The translations under genes and the position numbers were made by a program. The notes beneath the pieces were generated by a model, which saw nothing but the letters and a program-made list of their open reading frames with translations, was not told where the DNA came from and did no database searches. Shown here in pieces: positions 38,825 to 52,064 of a DNA stretch of 64,000 bases. This DNA comes from Henckelia pumila (taxonomy: Eukaryota > Streptophyta > Magnoliopsida > Lamiales > Gesneriaceae). Numbering within the stretch: the first letter of the stretch is position 1; every line of letters starts with the position of its first letter. Location: assembly GCF_033568475.1 (NCBI RefSeq), contig NC_133123.1, positions 150,675,753-150,739,752 on the forward strand, given 5' to 3'.

Positions 38825-39274
38825 TCAGGTGATCCCAACTCTCCCACACACACCATTCCTGATCACACAAAAAAACCGAGACAACGCCCCGAAAACCGGT
38901 GAGCACAGAGCTTCCAAAGGGATCAAAACTCGGATCCGCAAGCACGAGCCAAAGCCCCGGCAGCCCGTCTTCAGCCTCTCCCCGACCGTCCCGACCCAGT
39001 CTCGATCCCTGTTAACGAGAACGGCCGCCGACTGAACGTAAGCCGAGGCCGCATGCTTCACGAGCTCGTTCCGGATGGAGATGTTCGAGTGACTGAACGA
39101 GTGTCTCCAGTACTCGTTGCTACCCGTTGCATGCTGCGGAGATGTGCTCGAGATTATGTCTTTCAAGCTAGTGTACCTCGGAAGGTCTTGTTCCGAATCG
39201 CTGCGGCTTATCGACGAGTCGAATCTACGCTTGAAAGAAGGAGATACCTTTAGTTTGAAAAGCTCTTCTTCCAT
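38825..39274 (-). CDS. hypothetical protein, 149 aa, intronless
   Basis: Open frame starting MEEELFKLKVSPSFKRRFDS and ending RVGIT before TGA. It stands out from surrounding DNA by balanced base composition and non-repetitive protein sequence. The N-terminal half is Ser- and charge-rich (SISRSDSEQDLPRYTSLKDI, with possible phosphosites). The middle has NELVKHAASAYVQSAAVLV, an amphipathic helix-like stretch. The C-terminal 45 residues contain a hydrophobic segment (IRVLIPLEALCSPVFGALS). I do not recognise a named domain; the pattern recalls small plant-specific proteins of unknown function. A longer frame upstream (39225-39503) is in a different frame and not supported. Splicing at the 3' end cannot be excluded. 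Confidence 0.6.
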   Translation of the reverse strand: MEEELFKLKVSPSFKRRFDSSISRSDSEQDLPRYTSLKDIISSTSPQHATGSNEYWRHSFSHSNISIRNELVKHAASAYVQSAAVLVNRDRDWVGTVGERLKTGCRGFGSCLRIRVLIPLEALCSPVFGALSRFFCVIRNGVCGRVGIT

Positions 39275-41466
39275 TAGGAGTACTGGTTGATCGGAGGGTT
39301 TGAATCATAGATGTTTGGTTGCCATTTGAAAGGGTACTCGATGGAGTTTGAATGTTGTATAGGTTGGTTTTCTTGAAATTCCCATAAATTATTAGTGATG
39401 CTAAAATTGATGGAATTTGGTAAAAGCTATTAAGTCCATGTTGAATAATTAAGGGCCAAGTTTTTAGCAAAGTGTATGTGACAAGTGGCATAATAAGAAA
39501 CAAGGAGGGAAAAAGGAAGTGACCCTTGGCTACCCTAAGATTTAGGATGTTGAACCGGACAATCTTACAACTTCCTTGTTGGAAATTAATCTATACTTTG
39601 ATTCACGTGGAAATTATCATGTTTTGAGGTGGAAAAACAATTACCACCATTTTTAATAAGATTGGAAATTGACAATTGGAAAAAAAAAATTTAAAAAAAT
39701 CAGTTCTTTTGCTTCATTACTCGAGATTTTGCTTATGTTTATGCTTAGTTTAATCCAATCCAACGGCCGCTGATATTGATTCTTCAAAAATGATCATGAC
39801 ATTTAGGTGTATAAACCAAAATTTTTTTGGACACTCTTATCCTAATTTTTTTGTCTATGTAAAAATTATCATTCACATTCATTCGTAATTCACAGTACAT
39901 CATCAAGCCCTACCTTTTGCCAATAAGAATATTTTTGAAATTTTTCGTTAAAAAAAAAAAACAAAAGTATTGAATCACTTGTTTACCAAACAAACACTTT
40001 ACCTTAAATTTTTTTTTAGTTTTTCACTTTTATTTTCAAAACATTCATCACTTCCTATTTTTTCTCACTTCATCACAATTTATAAATTTAATCAATCGCT
40101 AAACAACATAATAGTTTAGAAACACTCCTCAAGATTTGAGGGATGAATCTCATGATCATCGGAAATATAAGTTATAATTATGTAAAACACGTGTTTTCTT
40201 TACTTGTTTTCTCTACATATATATTTTTTTTTTATCATGAAACATTTTAATTTTCTTAATAATTTATATCAGCTTTAAACTCAAAAGTAAGTTTGTTTTA
40301 CTTTTGGGAATGAAAAATGAGATGAAAAGAAACTGGAGTTGCCCGTTTCATCTAGCGACCAATATGAATCTCTCTTAATTTTTAGTTTTTACCCTTCCCG
40401 GGATATGATTCAATTTCAATTTGACTGTATAAATTCATATATTTTTATGGATCCCACACGTACCGCACTCGTGCAGGTAACAACAAGGGGTGCAAAAACC
40501 ATAAGAATCAACAGCAATATCGCATTAGGCACTAACTTTAGCAGCAACCGACAAATGCAACAAGAAAGTACAAGGCTTTTGCCAACTAAATCTTGAAGGG
40601 AGTTCATTGTCAAATCTCATCTAATCCCAAACACCACCTAACAAAAGACTAAATGCTGCTTGTTTTTCACTAGTTTGAAAACAACAACCAACATTCTCGG
40701 TGCGGAAGAAAAAAAGACAGATGATTAATGTGTTGCGCTAGTTCGAATATCACAAATTCCACACTCCAAAGATACATTCATCTTCCATCTCAGACCCTAC
40801 CGAATTTTCGAACTTGCACGAAATTAGATTTCCTCGATCAAACATTTTGAGCATTACTTCAAACCCGACTTAATATAGACAATATTCACCAAAACATTCC
40901 CCTCATGAAGCCTAAAGGATCTCCATAACCTCTCTAATTAATTGGTTCCAGAATAGTAAACAAATATTTCCTCTACTTTAAAGCCAACGGAATTTAGAAA
41001 TATTTAGATTCAATAGCCGATATAACCATAATTAGTCATGTTTTCGGTAAATTCCGAATCTAATATTGTGAATCTAGTAACTGTGTCATGGATCAATGAA
41101 AACTAATCGCTGTATTTCTATGGTAAGAAAGAAAATTAAGGATCAACCGATCATGCATAAATATTATGTTAAAATAAAGAGCAGCCAAATTGCATTAGAA
41201 TAATTCTTAAATAGCCATCCTCATCCCAGTAACTAAGACAAAGTTAATGTTTCCTTAAACTACAAAATGTCAACAGTAAAGAACAATTAGTTCAAGGTGC
41301 TCCAAAAGGCAAAAACTTTTATGAAAAGAGTAACTCACTTCTGGAAATTTATCAGTTAGAAACTAGCCGAGGAGCCTCTGTTTCGGCCAGACCATCCATT
41401 ATCTACAGCAGGAAAAGAAATCGTATGCATTTAGGAGCCCTCAGCGACTTCACCACTGACAAAAAT
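39275..41466. other. intergenic, no gene seen
   Basis: AT-rich spacer between the hypothetical gene's 5' end and the 3' end of the BPC gene. Poly-A/T runs (39680, 39945, 40005, 40220). The open frame 40339-40596 has no recognisable domain. The last few hundred bases up to 41466 are likely the BPC 3' untranslated region. Confidence 0.55.
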
Positions 41467-42408
41467 TTATCTGATTGTCACGAACTTATTTGTACCATGC
41501 CTAGCCCAGTAATTCCTCAAATCAATTGGGTCTGAAAATTCATAACCTTCTGATGCAAGTTTCTCCAAAACTTTCTTAAAAGCTCCAATGCTCATCTTCC
41601 GTCCTGCTATCCTGGCACCCCGTCTCTTTGTGCTCATAGGCAGAGGATACAATGACAAGCCCATAGTACAACATGCGGATTGCCACCCACCAGAACCCCA
41701 CCTGTAACACTGTTGTGGGTTCCCGGTGCATGAGCAAATGGGTATAGGGATATCTGAGATATCCATGTTGATTCCATTGATCACAACTTCAGCACGTTTC
41801 TTGGGAGCCCTCGCACGATGGGCCACAGGGGTAGACTCATTTTTTGGTGCCTTAGGAGCTCTAGTCCTTGGTTTCTTTTCCTTTGGTGGAGACTTTGGGA
41901 CTTTTTCACCTCCTCTTTTCTTAACAACGTCAACACCAACACCAATACCAATACCAATACCATTATCCATTTCCTCACAAGCCTCTTCCATCTGAGGTAT
42001 CAGATCTTCATTTTTTGGTATATTCATTTGCTGAGGCAGTTGAATGGAATGACTCATTGCCAATGATGACTCAGGTAAAAGCCCATAACTTGGTTGATAA
42101 TAGCCATTGTGATGATTCCCAGGTAAAACATTAAGATACTTGTCCCTATTGTGATTCATCCAATAGTCCATCGGAATGTGTGTCTCGGGAACCCCACCGA
42201 CTCGATGGTGATGGAATGGCCCACCATTGGTGGATGGCATGACAGAAAATTGCAAGGGATTGTAGTGATTATCTTGAACACCGCCACCGTAAATGGGCTT
42301 TTCAACCACAGAAGACATTAGCTGAAGCCCCAGATGGCTCTTCAGCGAATTAGCCTGCTGCTCGAGAAACCCCCAATTCCTCAAATTTGTCTGTCCATTT
42401 CCATCCAT
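41467..42408 (-). CDS. BPC: BASIC PENTACYSTEINE class I GAGA-binding factor
   Basis: Single coding exon of 313 residues, MDGNGQTNLRNWGFLEQ...FVTIR. BBR/BPC proteins bind GA/TC repeats and recruit other regulators, including Polycomb components, to developmental genes. The N-terminus (RNWGFLEQQANSLKSHLGLQL) is the class I signature. A basic region (KSPPKEKKPRTRAPKAPK) acts as nuclear-localisation signal. The C-terminal DNA-binding domain spans about the last 95 residues: the pentacysteine set CSC, QQC and SACC around RWGSGGWQ, then YPLPMSTKRRGARIAGRKMS and WARHGTNKFVTIR. All five Cys are present. A Gly-Ile/Val dipeptide run (GIGIGIGVGVDV, about residue 150) is low complexity. The start codon abuts a splice acceptor (AG at 42410-42409); a donor at about 42796 (CA|GTAAGT) suggests a 5'-UTR intron. 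Divergent from the transporter gene at 43740. Confidence 0.95.
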   Translation of the reverse strand: MDGNGQTNLRNWGFLEQQANSLKSHLGLQLMSSVVEKPIYGGGVQDNHYNPLQFSVMPSTNGGPFHHHRVGGVPETHIPMDYWMNHNRDKYLNVLPGNHHNGYYQPSYGLLPESSLAMSHSIQLPQQMNIPKNEDLIPQMEEACEEMDNGIGIGIGVGVDVVKKRGGEKVPKSPPKEKKPRTRAPKAPKNESTPVAHRARAPKKRAEVVINGINMDISDIPIPICSCTGNPQQCYRWGSGGWQSACCTMGLSLYPLPMSTKRRGARIAGRKMSIGAFKKVLEKLASEGYEFSDPIDLRNYWARHGTNKFVTIR

Positions 42409-42796
42409 CTAATGCCAAGAAACAGAAAAATTCCTAATTTCAGTACAACAACCACATGTACACCACAATCAGCCATAATTTCATCACATTCCACAGCTTC
42501 CACAACTATTACATTACATCATAAAATGCTGTTCATAATTATAGCTGTACCATCCTATAAAAAAAACCCCCAACAATGAAACACGTACATAACCCACAGA
42601 AGACCACAATGCAGACAAAATGGAACCCGAAAAACCCATATAAAAACACAAACAATAAAAAAAAAAACGAAAAGGGTCTCGCGATTTGATGTCAGATCTC
42701 AGTAAATTGATGAATTAAATCATGGAAAGCGAATCATTACACAGTACATATGCAGCAAAAGACTGTAATTGAGACAGTGGATGGAGCGAACTTACT
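42409..42796 (-). other. probable 5'-UTR intron of the BPC gene
   Basis: On the minus strand GTAAGTTCG at 42795 matches a donor, and 'ttggcattag' directly precedes ATG at 42408. The inferred non-coding exon would lie at about 42797-42870. Class I BPC genes often have 5'-UTR introns; here it is inference from splice motifs. Confidence 0.5.
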
Positions 42797-43289
42797 GAGA
42801 AAATGAAGGGTCGGTCGGCTTGTTAGGGTTTTTTCCAGATTGGAAGCCGTTTCCTTGGAATGGGAGGAACAAAACTGCGCACATAAATAGAACTAGATGT
42901 CATGCATGACAAGTACACATTTGCGAGAAGCCATATATTAAGGTTTGTACCTTGATGTACAAGGACTTTAACTTCTTATTTTATACAATAATATTAAACT
43001 TTTATTATATTTTCAATTTTTGACGTTCTTGATTTTTGATGCTTTGTTAGTATTTTTTTAATCAGAAGAAGGATTGCGATATGTTATTACATCATTCAGA
43101 GACCAGAGTCACGTCAATATGGTATTGGTTCTACATAAATGTTGTATTGAAAAAATAACTAGAATTATAAATAAAAAAAAGATTAAACAAAACTAAAATG
43201 TTACATCATACATAAACAAAATCGCAAAGAGCTAAAACTTATAAAACTAAGAATACAATAACATATTTTTTACGAATTCGAATCAACAT

Positions 43290-43385
43290 AGAGTTAATCA
43301 ATATTTCAAAATTAGTGAGTAAGAACTGAAATAAATTAGAGTTAATCAATATTTCAAAATCAGTGAGTAAGAACTGAAATAAATT
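43290..43385. repeat. 48-bp tandem duplication
   Basis: Two nearly identical copies starting 'agagttaatcaatatttcaa' (43290 and 43338) in the spacer between the divergent BPC and transporter genes, about 350 bp upstream of the latter's start codon. Confidence 0.9.
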
Positions 43386-43739
43386 ATTTTGATGGACTTA
43401 ATACAAAATAATTTTTATATTATTCGAAATTCAATTATAACAATTATCACATTGTATTTTTAATAAAAAATTGTATAGATTGCTAAACTTAACTTTAGGT
43501 TATGTTATAATTATAATTATAATATCATATCCAAACAGCATGAATGCTTATAATTCCAATATTCAAATGCTTTTGAAGGAAGGGGCCACGCAATCTCCTT
43601 TGCGCACCTCTGCCTCTCAAGTCTCACCTTTGTGCTTGCTCATCTCTGCTTTCTCACTTCCCTTCTAAAAGAACCCAAGAATCATTGACGATGGAGCTCA
43701 AGATTCTGTGACAGAAGGAGGTTTATTCGTGCTGAGAAA

Positions 43740-46700
43740 ATGCAAGTTCTGGCTTTGATTCAGACGCCCCAAGTTTTAGTTTCTTCAAAGAAGAGTAGCA
43801 AGAAAAGGGCCCCCGTCGTTTATGATTTGATTGGTCCACTTCCCTTCTCTCCTTTGGTGCCCAGAAGGATTTTTACGCGATGTAAGTTCTTTAGTGCTTT
43901 ACGATCTCGAGCGTGTTGGGAATTCAAGTTATGTTTTTTTTTGGTCAAATGGGAGTGAAATTATGATAAAGATTGAAACTTTATGGCTCCTAGTGGTTTT
44001 TGCATTCGCTTGAATTTGTTCTTGGCTTATAATTCTGCATTCTGGTGGCGACGATGTGTCTGCTTATGTACGAGTTCTGAAATGTACTTTATATTAGTTA
44101 TCATAGAGTTTAATCTGCAATCTTGTGCTTTTATGTTTGTGGGTGGAGTCCTTCTTGTTATTTTATTCTTTTCACATCCGTGAGTTGCTTAAAGAATCAA
44201 AATTACAGTTCATGTTTTTGAATCATATACTGCGATGGCTGCCAAAAATGTATCATAACAAGTTAAAAATCCATCCATGAATTCCTGTTTTTTCACCGTG
44301 GTAACTGGTAACGATAGGTCCCTTAGAGATTGTGTTACTATGCTCTAAGGTTTAATGCGATCATACGAAGTATAATTTACCTGCGCTTTTATATTGTTGC
44401 TCATGCTTCTGTTGTTAACTATGTTTTGAAGCAACGGTAATGACAACTTACATGTGCAGTTCAATGTTGGGAGGTTCTCGAGTCGGTATATAAAGGCAGA
44501 GCAATCAGAACACAAGCATTAAATGTTGGAACAGGATCTGGTGGCTATGAAGAGAGACATGAGAGCGAGAAACACAATCTCCCTGTTGACAGACAACATA
44601 TCGATTCTTCATCTAAATTGTATGTTATTTTCAAAAAAAACTCTTTGAAAATATTTTAAGTCTTTATTTATAGTTTGTGTACGCGTTGAAAGATCGAATT
44701 GAGTGTACTAGTATGATCTATGAAGACATGACTTGGAAGTATTTATACAGACTTGAACTTTCAACACAGCATTTCGCTCCCATGTTCTCTTTAAAGAAGT
44801 ATTCCACCATTATTAAAACAACATGTTTTAATCTTTTTTCAAAACGGTGTGCATAGTTTAATTTTTGCTCTCTTGTCAACCATTTTGAGTGTGCTAGTCC
44901 ATATCGTATATATCATCTCATAACATCATCTGGCTTGTTAACACTTGAGGCATATTTACAAGAAATAACTTGATTTGCTTGCTCCAATGACCAATCGCAC
45001 AACAATGACGATACAAAGCATAGGGGCATTATTTTTTTGACCCTTTATCCTCAATGGAATATTATATTCTTGTTACGTTATTCAAGAATAAATGTTCAAT
45101 TTCCTCATATGAAAAATACTTTTTCAAACGCATCGTTCAAAGTCATTCATGTGGCACACGCTAACCAGCAATCATCAAGTTTAAGGTACAATTATAGAGA
45201 TATCCGAAAGTCCATGTTTTCATCTGTTGCTTAAAACGCTATACAAATAAAAAATGACATTTTGCAAACGGCATGATTGCAGCACTTCATTTGTTCAGTT
45301 TGATGGAGATGTGGGAGTTATTCAATAGTGTCAGACACTGTTACACAATTGTTCCTTTTCCCTCTCTATTCTTATGTTTTTTTGTGTTCATATGTGTAGA
45401 ATATAATCTAGTATTGTATTTTTTTATGTTTTTCTATTATCAAATTATTGATTGTACCACCTTCCACAAGTTTGAGGTTTGGGGACAAGAGGTTTCAATA
45501 TAGAGCGCATTCCTTCAGCTAGATCATAAGAGACATGGGAAATATAGAGTTGATAGTTTTGATCTACTTTTTCTGTTTTTCATACATTAGTCATTATGTT
45601 CATGTACATTTTTTACTTGTAGATGTTGTATCACTAACTGCAAATAGACCAATTAGATGTTTTGTCTGTCCTGACCAGGGCATATTTTTGTGAATGGCAG
45701 AGAGACATCTCATCATCAATTTCCTTTGCCATTGTCCATAGCTCTAGTTCTGCTTGCATGTGGTTTAGTATATTCGCTGATTGCCTTTACGGAAGGACCT
45801 TCATCACTCTTAAAGGCACTTGCAAAGTCAGGCTTCACTGCTGCATTCTCTTTGATATTTGTTTCTGAGATTGCTGACAAGGTAATATATTGCAGAAAGA
45901 TGAAAAAAATAAGTATTTTTATTTCCCTGTTCATATATATACATATACATGTCTTCCAGTTTTAGATATATTCCTTTTCTGATGTGGCGCTTTGCACCGT
46001 ATAGAGATGTATAGCTCTCAAAGACTTTTATGTCGTCAAACCTTTTTTATTTATGTTGTTCAGCGTAAATAGTTGTATGCCTTTCTAACTCTTTTCATGG
46101 ACTATGGTGTTTTGTTTCAGAGACACATAGTTGTTTCATTTGACTTAGTTGATGTCAAAGTTCAAGCCTAAGCTTTCTGTACATAGATGTATTCCCATTA
46201 TTAACTGCAAGTTTTTCTTTATTTCTTGTTCGAGATGGCAGATCTAGCAGAATTTAGATTTGGCTAAAATTTTATTTAATGTGACAGACTTTCTTCATTG
46301 CTGCTCTGTTGGCCATGCAACATGAACAAATAATGGTATGATGCTTTTTTCTCTTTCTCTCATCAAAGCACGGACATGCTACATGTGAAAATTGCTGTTC
46401 AGGCATTTAATGCTAGTGATTTCTGATTAAATGAACCAATGCATTTAAATGAAAGAAATATTAACTAAAAAATTGAGAAAATCTGTATCAAGAGACCGAA
46501 GTTTGGTCTCTAAGCCCATTTACCTTTATATGTGGTAGAGATGTTTGTCAAAATGTGTTTGCAAATCGTCTTTGGTCTGTGTTTAATAAAGCTCGGTTTC
46601 ACAAAATTCGTGATGTTAAGCTATCAATGTTTTATGGATTAAGAATTCAAAAATGAATGAGTATTGTTGCATGGAGTGGAGGATACAAGCTTTTCTCAAC

Positions 46701-48210
46701 TCGACCAAAGGTAACTTATCTTTCGTCGAGGGCAATAATTCCCCTATACTTCTATATGGTTGTGTTATGGCATAACAATGAAAATGAAGTGTTCTCCAAG
46801 TTGATTTGCTCTTTAAAAGATTTGAGGTGCACTATTAACATTAATTATAACTGTTTTAAAACCAATCTCCGTTGCAGCAGCCAATGGAGTTCAATTTAAG
46901 ATGATAAATTCATTTAATTGGTTTTTCTCAAGTTGGTTGTTGGGGAATGTTTGGACCTTTATATGAGAAGGTGCAAACTTTTCAACCAATTTAAGTTGTC
47001 CATTCATTATGATGAGAGGAACCAGTTGATGATCAAGAATTGGCCACTCTTGGAGTTGGTGATTGCGTATTTATTCACAACTTAAATTTTGTCGAGAATA
47101 TGTCTAAAACTAGAGCAGCAGAAAGTATACCATTGATTGAGGAAAATTTATGGTCTCACAGCGGTTTTAATGACATACAGGTTCTTTTGGGATCAATGGG
47201 CGCTCTGACAATTAAGACGATAGTGTCCATAGCGATGGGTCGAGTATTTCAGTCAGTTCCTGCTCAGTTTCGAACAAGTAGTAGCATTCATTTACTGCAG
47301 GTCTTTGTGTTTTGTGTTGAAATATGTTTTCAATCATTTCTTTCCATCTAATTTTGTTATGTAATCTACAGCATTGCCAATCGGAGAGTATGCAGCAGTA
47401 ACTCTGTTGCTGTTCTTTGGTCTTCAATCAATCAGAGATGCATGGAAGCTTCCGCCAAAAGCGGCCAAGACTCATCATCCAGGCAGCCAGAAATCTAATG
47501 AACCTTCTGAAGAGGTCCTATTTTTGTTGCATTTTGTCACAGATACATATTTCTTTTCTTTTTGGAATCTTTATGGTTTCTTCAATTTTTTCATTCCTTC
47601 TGCAGATGTCGGTGAAGCTTTCTCCAATCGAAGTTTTGGGCGAGTCATTCAGCCTTGTGTTTTTCGCGGTAAGCATTTTTCTTGAGTCACCATGAAATTT
47701 TAGGCATATTTCATGCGCAATATAATGGATAATGAAAACTTTCATGAATTTGACTCTCCATTAGCCATTTAAGCACTCAATGTGCAACTCAGCGCTCGCT
47801 TATTTATTGATTTTAGGAATGGGGAGACCGCTCGATGCTGGCCACAATGGCTCTTGGTGCAGCACAAGTAATATTTTCTTGAACTTGAAACGCCAAAAGT
47901 TTTTCAAAAAATTGAGCAACTAAGATTGTTTCTTGACTGAATCCATGCTAAAGTCTCCACTGGGAGTAGCAAGTGGAGCCATTGCAGGTCACCTGCTGGC
48001 GACGTTCATCGCAGTACTAGGAGGGTCGTTTCTCTCGCACTACATATCCGAAAAACTGGTAAAACAAATCAATTCTCTCCTGTCCAAGAAGATTAACAGT
48101 TCATGTTCATATTTGTCTAATTTCTATGGATGCTTTCAAATCAGTCCGGATACATCTGCGGAGCTTTGTTTCTGGTGTTCGCTGTTGCCACATTTTTCGG
48201 AGTATTTTAA
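43740..48210 (+). CDS. GDT1/UPF0016-family transporter, chloroplast PAM71 or PAM71-HL (CMT1) type
   Basis: Ten coding exons, all GT/AG and in frame (351 codons plus stop): 43740-43881, 44460-44619, 45701-45881, 46288-46335, 47181-47277, 47372-47514, 47606-47668, 47817-47867, 47954-48058, 48145-48210. The first about 70 residues are Ser/Lys/Arg-rich without clear acid residues, like a transit peptide. Six or seven hydrophobic segments follow (for example LPLSIALVLLACGLVYSLIA, AALLAMQ, TIKTIVSIAMG, YAAVTLLLFFGLQSIR, VASGAIAGHLLATFIAVLGG, ALFLVFAVATFFGVF). The two family motifs E-x-(G)-D-(K/R)-(T/S) are EIADKT in exons 3-4 and EWGDRS in exon 8. Plant members move Mn2+ (and possibly Ca2+) across chloroplast envelope or thylakoid membrane and supply photosystem II. 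The Gly of the first motif is Ala here. Exon 3's acceptor was chosen at 45700 because it alone preserves the frame. Confidence 0.92.
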
Positions 48211-49509
48211 TTACCTGAGTGTTAGAAGACATCAATCAGCACCAGCCAAAAGCCAAACCAGGAACTTGCCCGAGCAAAAATGGCGCAGAGTACTTCCAAG
48301 TTAAGACTCTGTCACAGTCAAATTCTTCATTAGTCCATCAGGTTTGGAGCTGTTTTTTTTTCGTCTTTGTACTGTGTATCCATCTTGATCACATCTAGGG
48401 GTTCGGATGTCGAAAGTTGTAGCGTGAGCCAGGATTCAGGAACATCTTCTGTTAATATGTCTTATTTATGGAAATGTAAATACTATTTCATGTTCATGAA
48501 ACTCATCTAATTGGTGACATGCATGTTTTTTAATACTCATGAAAGATCCGGGAAGCGGGAAGCTTTTCGTGCATGAAATCTTCAAAATTCTTGCGCTTGA
48601 TTCAGTTTGTCTTATCACTAGAACATATATTTTTTCTGGATTAAGAACCTTTCATGGTACATAGCCAAGAATAAGTATCAAAGTTTTCAAACAGTTTTTC
48701 ATGTTTTGTGGCTATTACGGTTGATGAGATCCTAGCATATGAGTAATACCCAAATCATGTATCAAATGGTTCTTATTTTTACACGTAGGCGTAATTAATG
48801 TTATATTATTGACGTGGCAAATCATAGGACGTTAGATCTATCATTGAGCTAATACTCATACGCTAGGTTGAATTCTACCGACTGTTACATCAATAATTGG
48901 TACCAAAACAAACGGTTGGATTTCAATTGCGGCTGAGGCTATCTTGTCAAGTGGGCTCTAACTTTGTAAATCATGATGGTATATTGGTATTTACGAAACT
49001 GCAACTCAAATGAAAATGTCATACTTTCAATCTTTCTTCGGCAGGAATAAATCATTGCTAAAAAAAATACCGAAAATTAGTCGTATGAGTCGATCTGTTA
49101 CGGGGCCTCTTTATTGTCTTATTAATGAAATTGTAACTCAAATAATTTTAAACCATATAACAGTTAAAACGTCATATTTCAATTATTTTTTAGCATAGAT
49201 TAATCATTGCTAAAGAAAAATGCCGAGAATTAGTATCATGTGCCGATCCGCTCGGGACCTCTTTGCATCACCCTAATTGATCTAATTTTACAAAATTTGC
49301 AAGTTGCAACTTTGGGGAAGACCCTACACTCTAGATCCTACAAAACAAAGCCTTTCAATTGCATGTGGTTGCTGAATTATAATGGCTACACAATAGGAGA
49401 CAATGGAATACTTCTCAAAGCCCTTAACAATATAGAGACATATCATGGTGTGACCTTTACTTTTTCCCTTTATTTCCCCCCCTATCTTCTTATCTTATCT
49501 TTATTATAT

Positions 49510-49720
49510 TTACGTTTTTATTTATCAGTAGGTTTTGGTGAGAACGCCTCACGGAATTATATTTGTGAAAACGAACGATCCAGTTCATATTTAAAGTTAA
49601 AAATGATATTTTTAATATAAAAAATGTTAATATAAAAAGTAACATTTTTTATGAGTTTGGTCGAATAAGATATTCGTCCCACAAATTTGATTTGTGCGGC
49701 TATCTCATATGAGTTTTTGT
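49510..49720. repeat. dispersed repeat fragment, same family as 53340-53475
   Basis: Shares 'aatataaaaagtaacatttt'-like and 'cccacaaat...gcggctatctcat' blocks with the 53.4 kb copy. A 'gtgagacggtctca...gggtca' repeat family like this is widespread in asterid intergenic DNA (established by general experience with such genomes; not checked here). Confidence 0.45.
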
Positions 49721-50252
49721 GTTTATTTATTTATATATTATTTTAGTAATTCATTAAGAAATTGGCATACTAAAATATTTTATATATGCACCAAACGTGC
49801 ATCAATATTGAATTCAAATTCCATACTTGTATGATTCGATGAGTTTTAAAAAAATGTTTGTAATGATATTCCATACCGACACCACGAGGCGAACAAGTAA
49901 ATACTTCGCCAAATTTATTTAATTTATACATTTTTTAATTATATAATTTTTATAATTAAGTTTTAAAATATATTAATTCGTTTTTTTCAATTAAAATTGA
50001 TATAAATTATATTTGATTAAAATATGTGTTAACTATGTGGTTTACAATTAACATATATTGTGTTCATGAACTGGGACAAGCTGACTCTCTCCAATCTATC
50101 TGTTCTTAGTCTTTTAATAGTAATAAGTAATGTAAATTACCATAGATGCATTGGTTTTGCACATATATATTCTCATTCATTTAAAATCAATTTAATTTCA
50201 TGTGCCATGTTGTTTAGCCTTTATGATAATAATTGTACTATTTTATAATTTT

Positions 50253-50291
<39 letters not shown>

Positions 50292-52064
50292 GCTTATTTG
50301 ACATTAAAATCTTACGATTGGGACGATATTTTTGTCGAGATTATATATATACACATGTGTGTGTTAATTTATTTAAAGAAATGGTTTCAAAAATAGTCTT
50401 TTATCTCTACTTTTGGTCTCATAAGTTTTATATATTTATTTATTTATTAATTATGTGAAGCTCAAATATGGTGGACCAAAGTCCGACTGACCAAAATTTG
50501 ATATAAAAAATGGTTATAATTTTTAAAATTGAATTCCCACTTTTCTAAAAAAAAAAAAACTATATTAGATTTATTTATTTACGTTTCCTCCGACCAGTTA
50601 AACCCGATCAAATAGTAGTATATCCCACAGTTCCACCTTTTTGGATTGTGTCTAATAAATAATAATGACATTAAGGACAAGTACGTATAGATCCATAAAA
50701 GGAAATGTTAATATTAATTTATTAGTAGTTAATAACCATGTAAGAGTGAGTTTTTCCTTGTATCACATATTGAAATTTATAATTGTTAGTAACAATGTAA
50801 TTTAAATATTTTAAATCGTACATATTTGTTTAACTCTCAAGTTTTAATTGTTATACTCAATAAAAATAGATATTACAACAAATTATTTTTAACATGTATA
50901 TATATGAACATGATTCATCATAATTAGTAACATATATATCATCAATTGAGAAAAATATCTTAAACTATTTATCATCATAAATATAGAACTCAAAAGCATC
51001 TTATATTTGACACACTCAAGTATATGGTTCTACATTTTGATTTATAAATAGTAAATACGCAACTCTAAATAATTTTTTTTAAGATCAATTGTTGTGTTTA
51101 TGTAATTTACTTCATATATATGTTATCAATGCTTTGTCCGATCCATAGAAAAATCATATTATAAACATCGTTTGACTCGTAAGATAAAAACGATAAAGTA
51201 TATATATGATAAATCAATATATATAACACAAGTTCTTTGAAGAAGTTGAGCTAAAACACATACAATGTTAATTATACCCCCATATGAATTCACCAAGTAA
51301 AAACATATTTAGCTTATTATATATATTGATTTTACTTTCTTAGATAAATAAATAAATTAATCATTTAAAAGAATATATAGAGATTTGAATCAAAATTTTT
51401 AAGGAACCTTATCATAATCATAACAAAAAATAAAAGAGTTCTATTTTTTTTTAAATGTAGTGGCTACAATAAAGCCACATAGACTATATACTAATAAATA
51501 TGACATAAATAAAAAAATAAACTTATACCGACGGCTGCAACAAGTTACACAACACAATGGGATATTGATTCTGAAAAGTCATGTTTTCTATAATTAGAAA
51601 ATTACAAAATCTTGCTGTCCATTGTCGATTTGTCGTAGCATACTACAATAAATGCATTTTTAGTGAAGATATATAAAAATAATAATAAATCCCACTCCTA
51701 TTATATAATAATTTATTAATTATTAACCCCCGAAAAAATCTTAACTCCGACATAACAGCACAGGAAGAACTGAGTTGGAAACTTTAAGCAACAGATCGAA
51801 ACATTTGTATTTTTGGAATTATAATATAAAAATTAGATGCGACCCCTCTCTCATTTCTGTTTTGATATATATAGTTTTTTAATCATATAATAATGAAGAA
51901 CAAAGTAAATTCATTTGAAAATGTTCGAAGGAGTAAACAACTAAAGTTTAATTACTTAGAAAAATGATTAGCCTTATCCATTGATTTTTGTTGAAGCATT
52001 TACAAAACTAACCTTGAAAATCATATTAAAGGATAATTTTTTTTTTCTACGCACAATTTTAAAA

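Noticed and set aside
45662-45868. Alternative frame over transporter exon 3
   Set aside because: The +1 frame does not join the neighbouring exons; the chosen acceptor at 45700 gives a continuous family-like protein.
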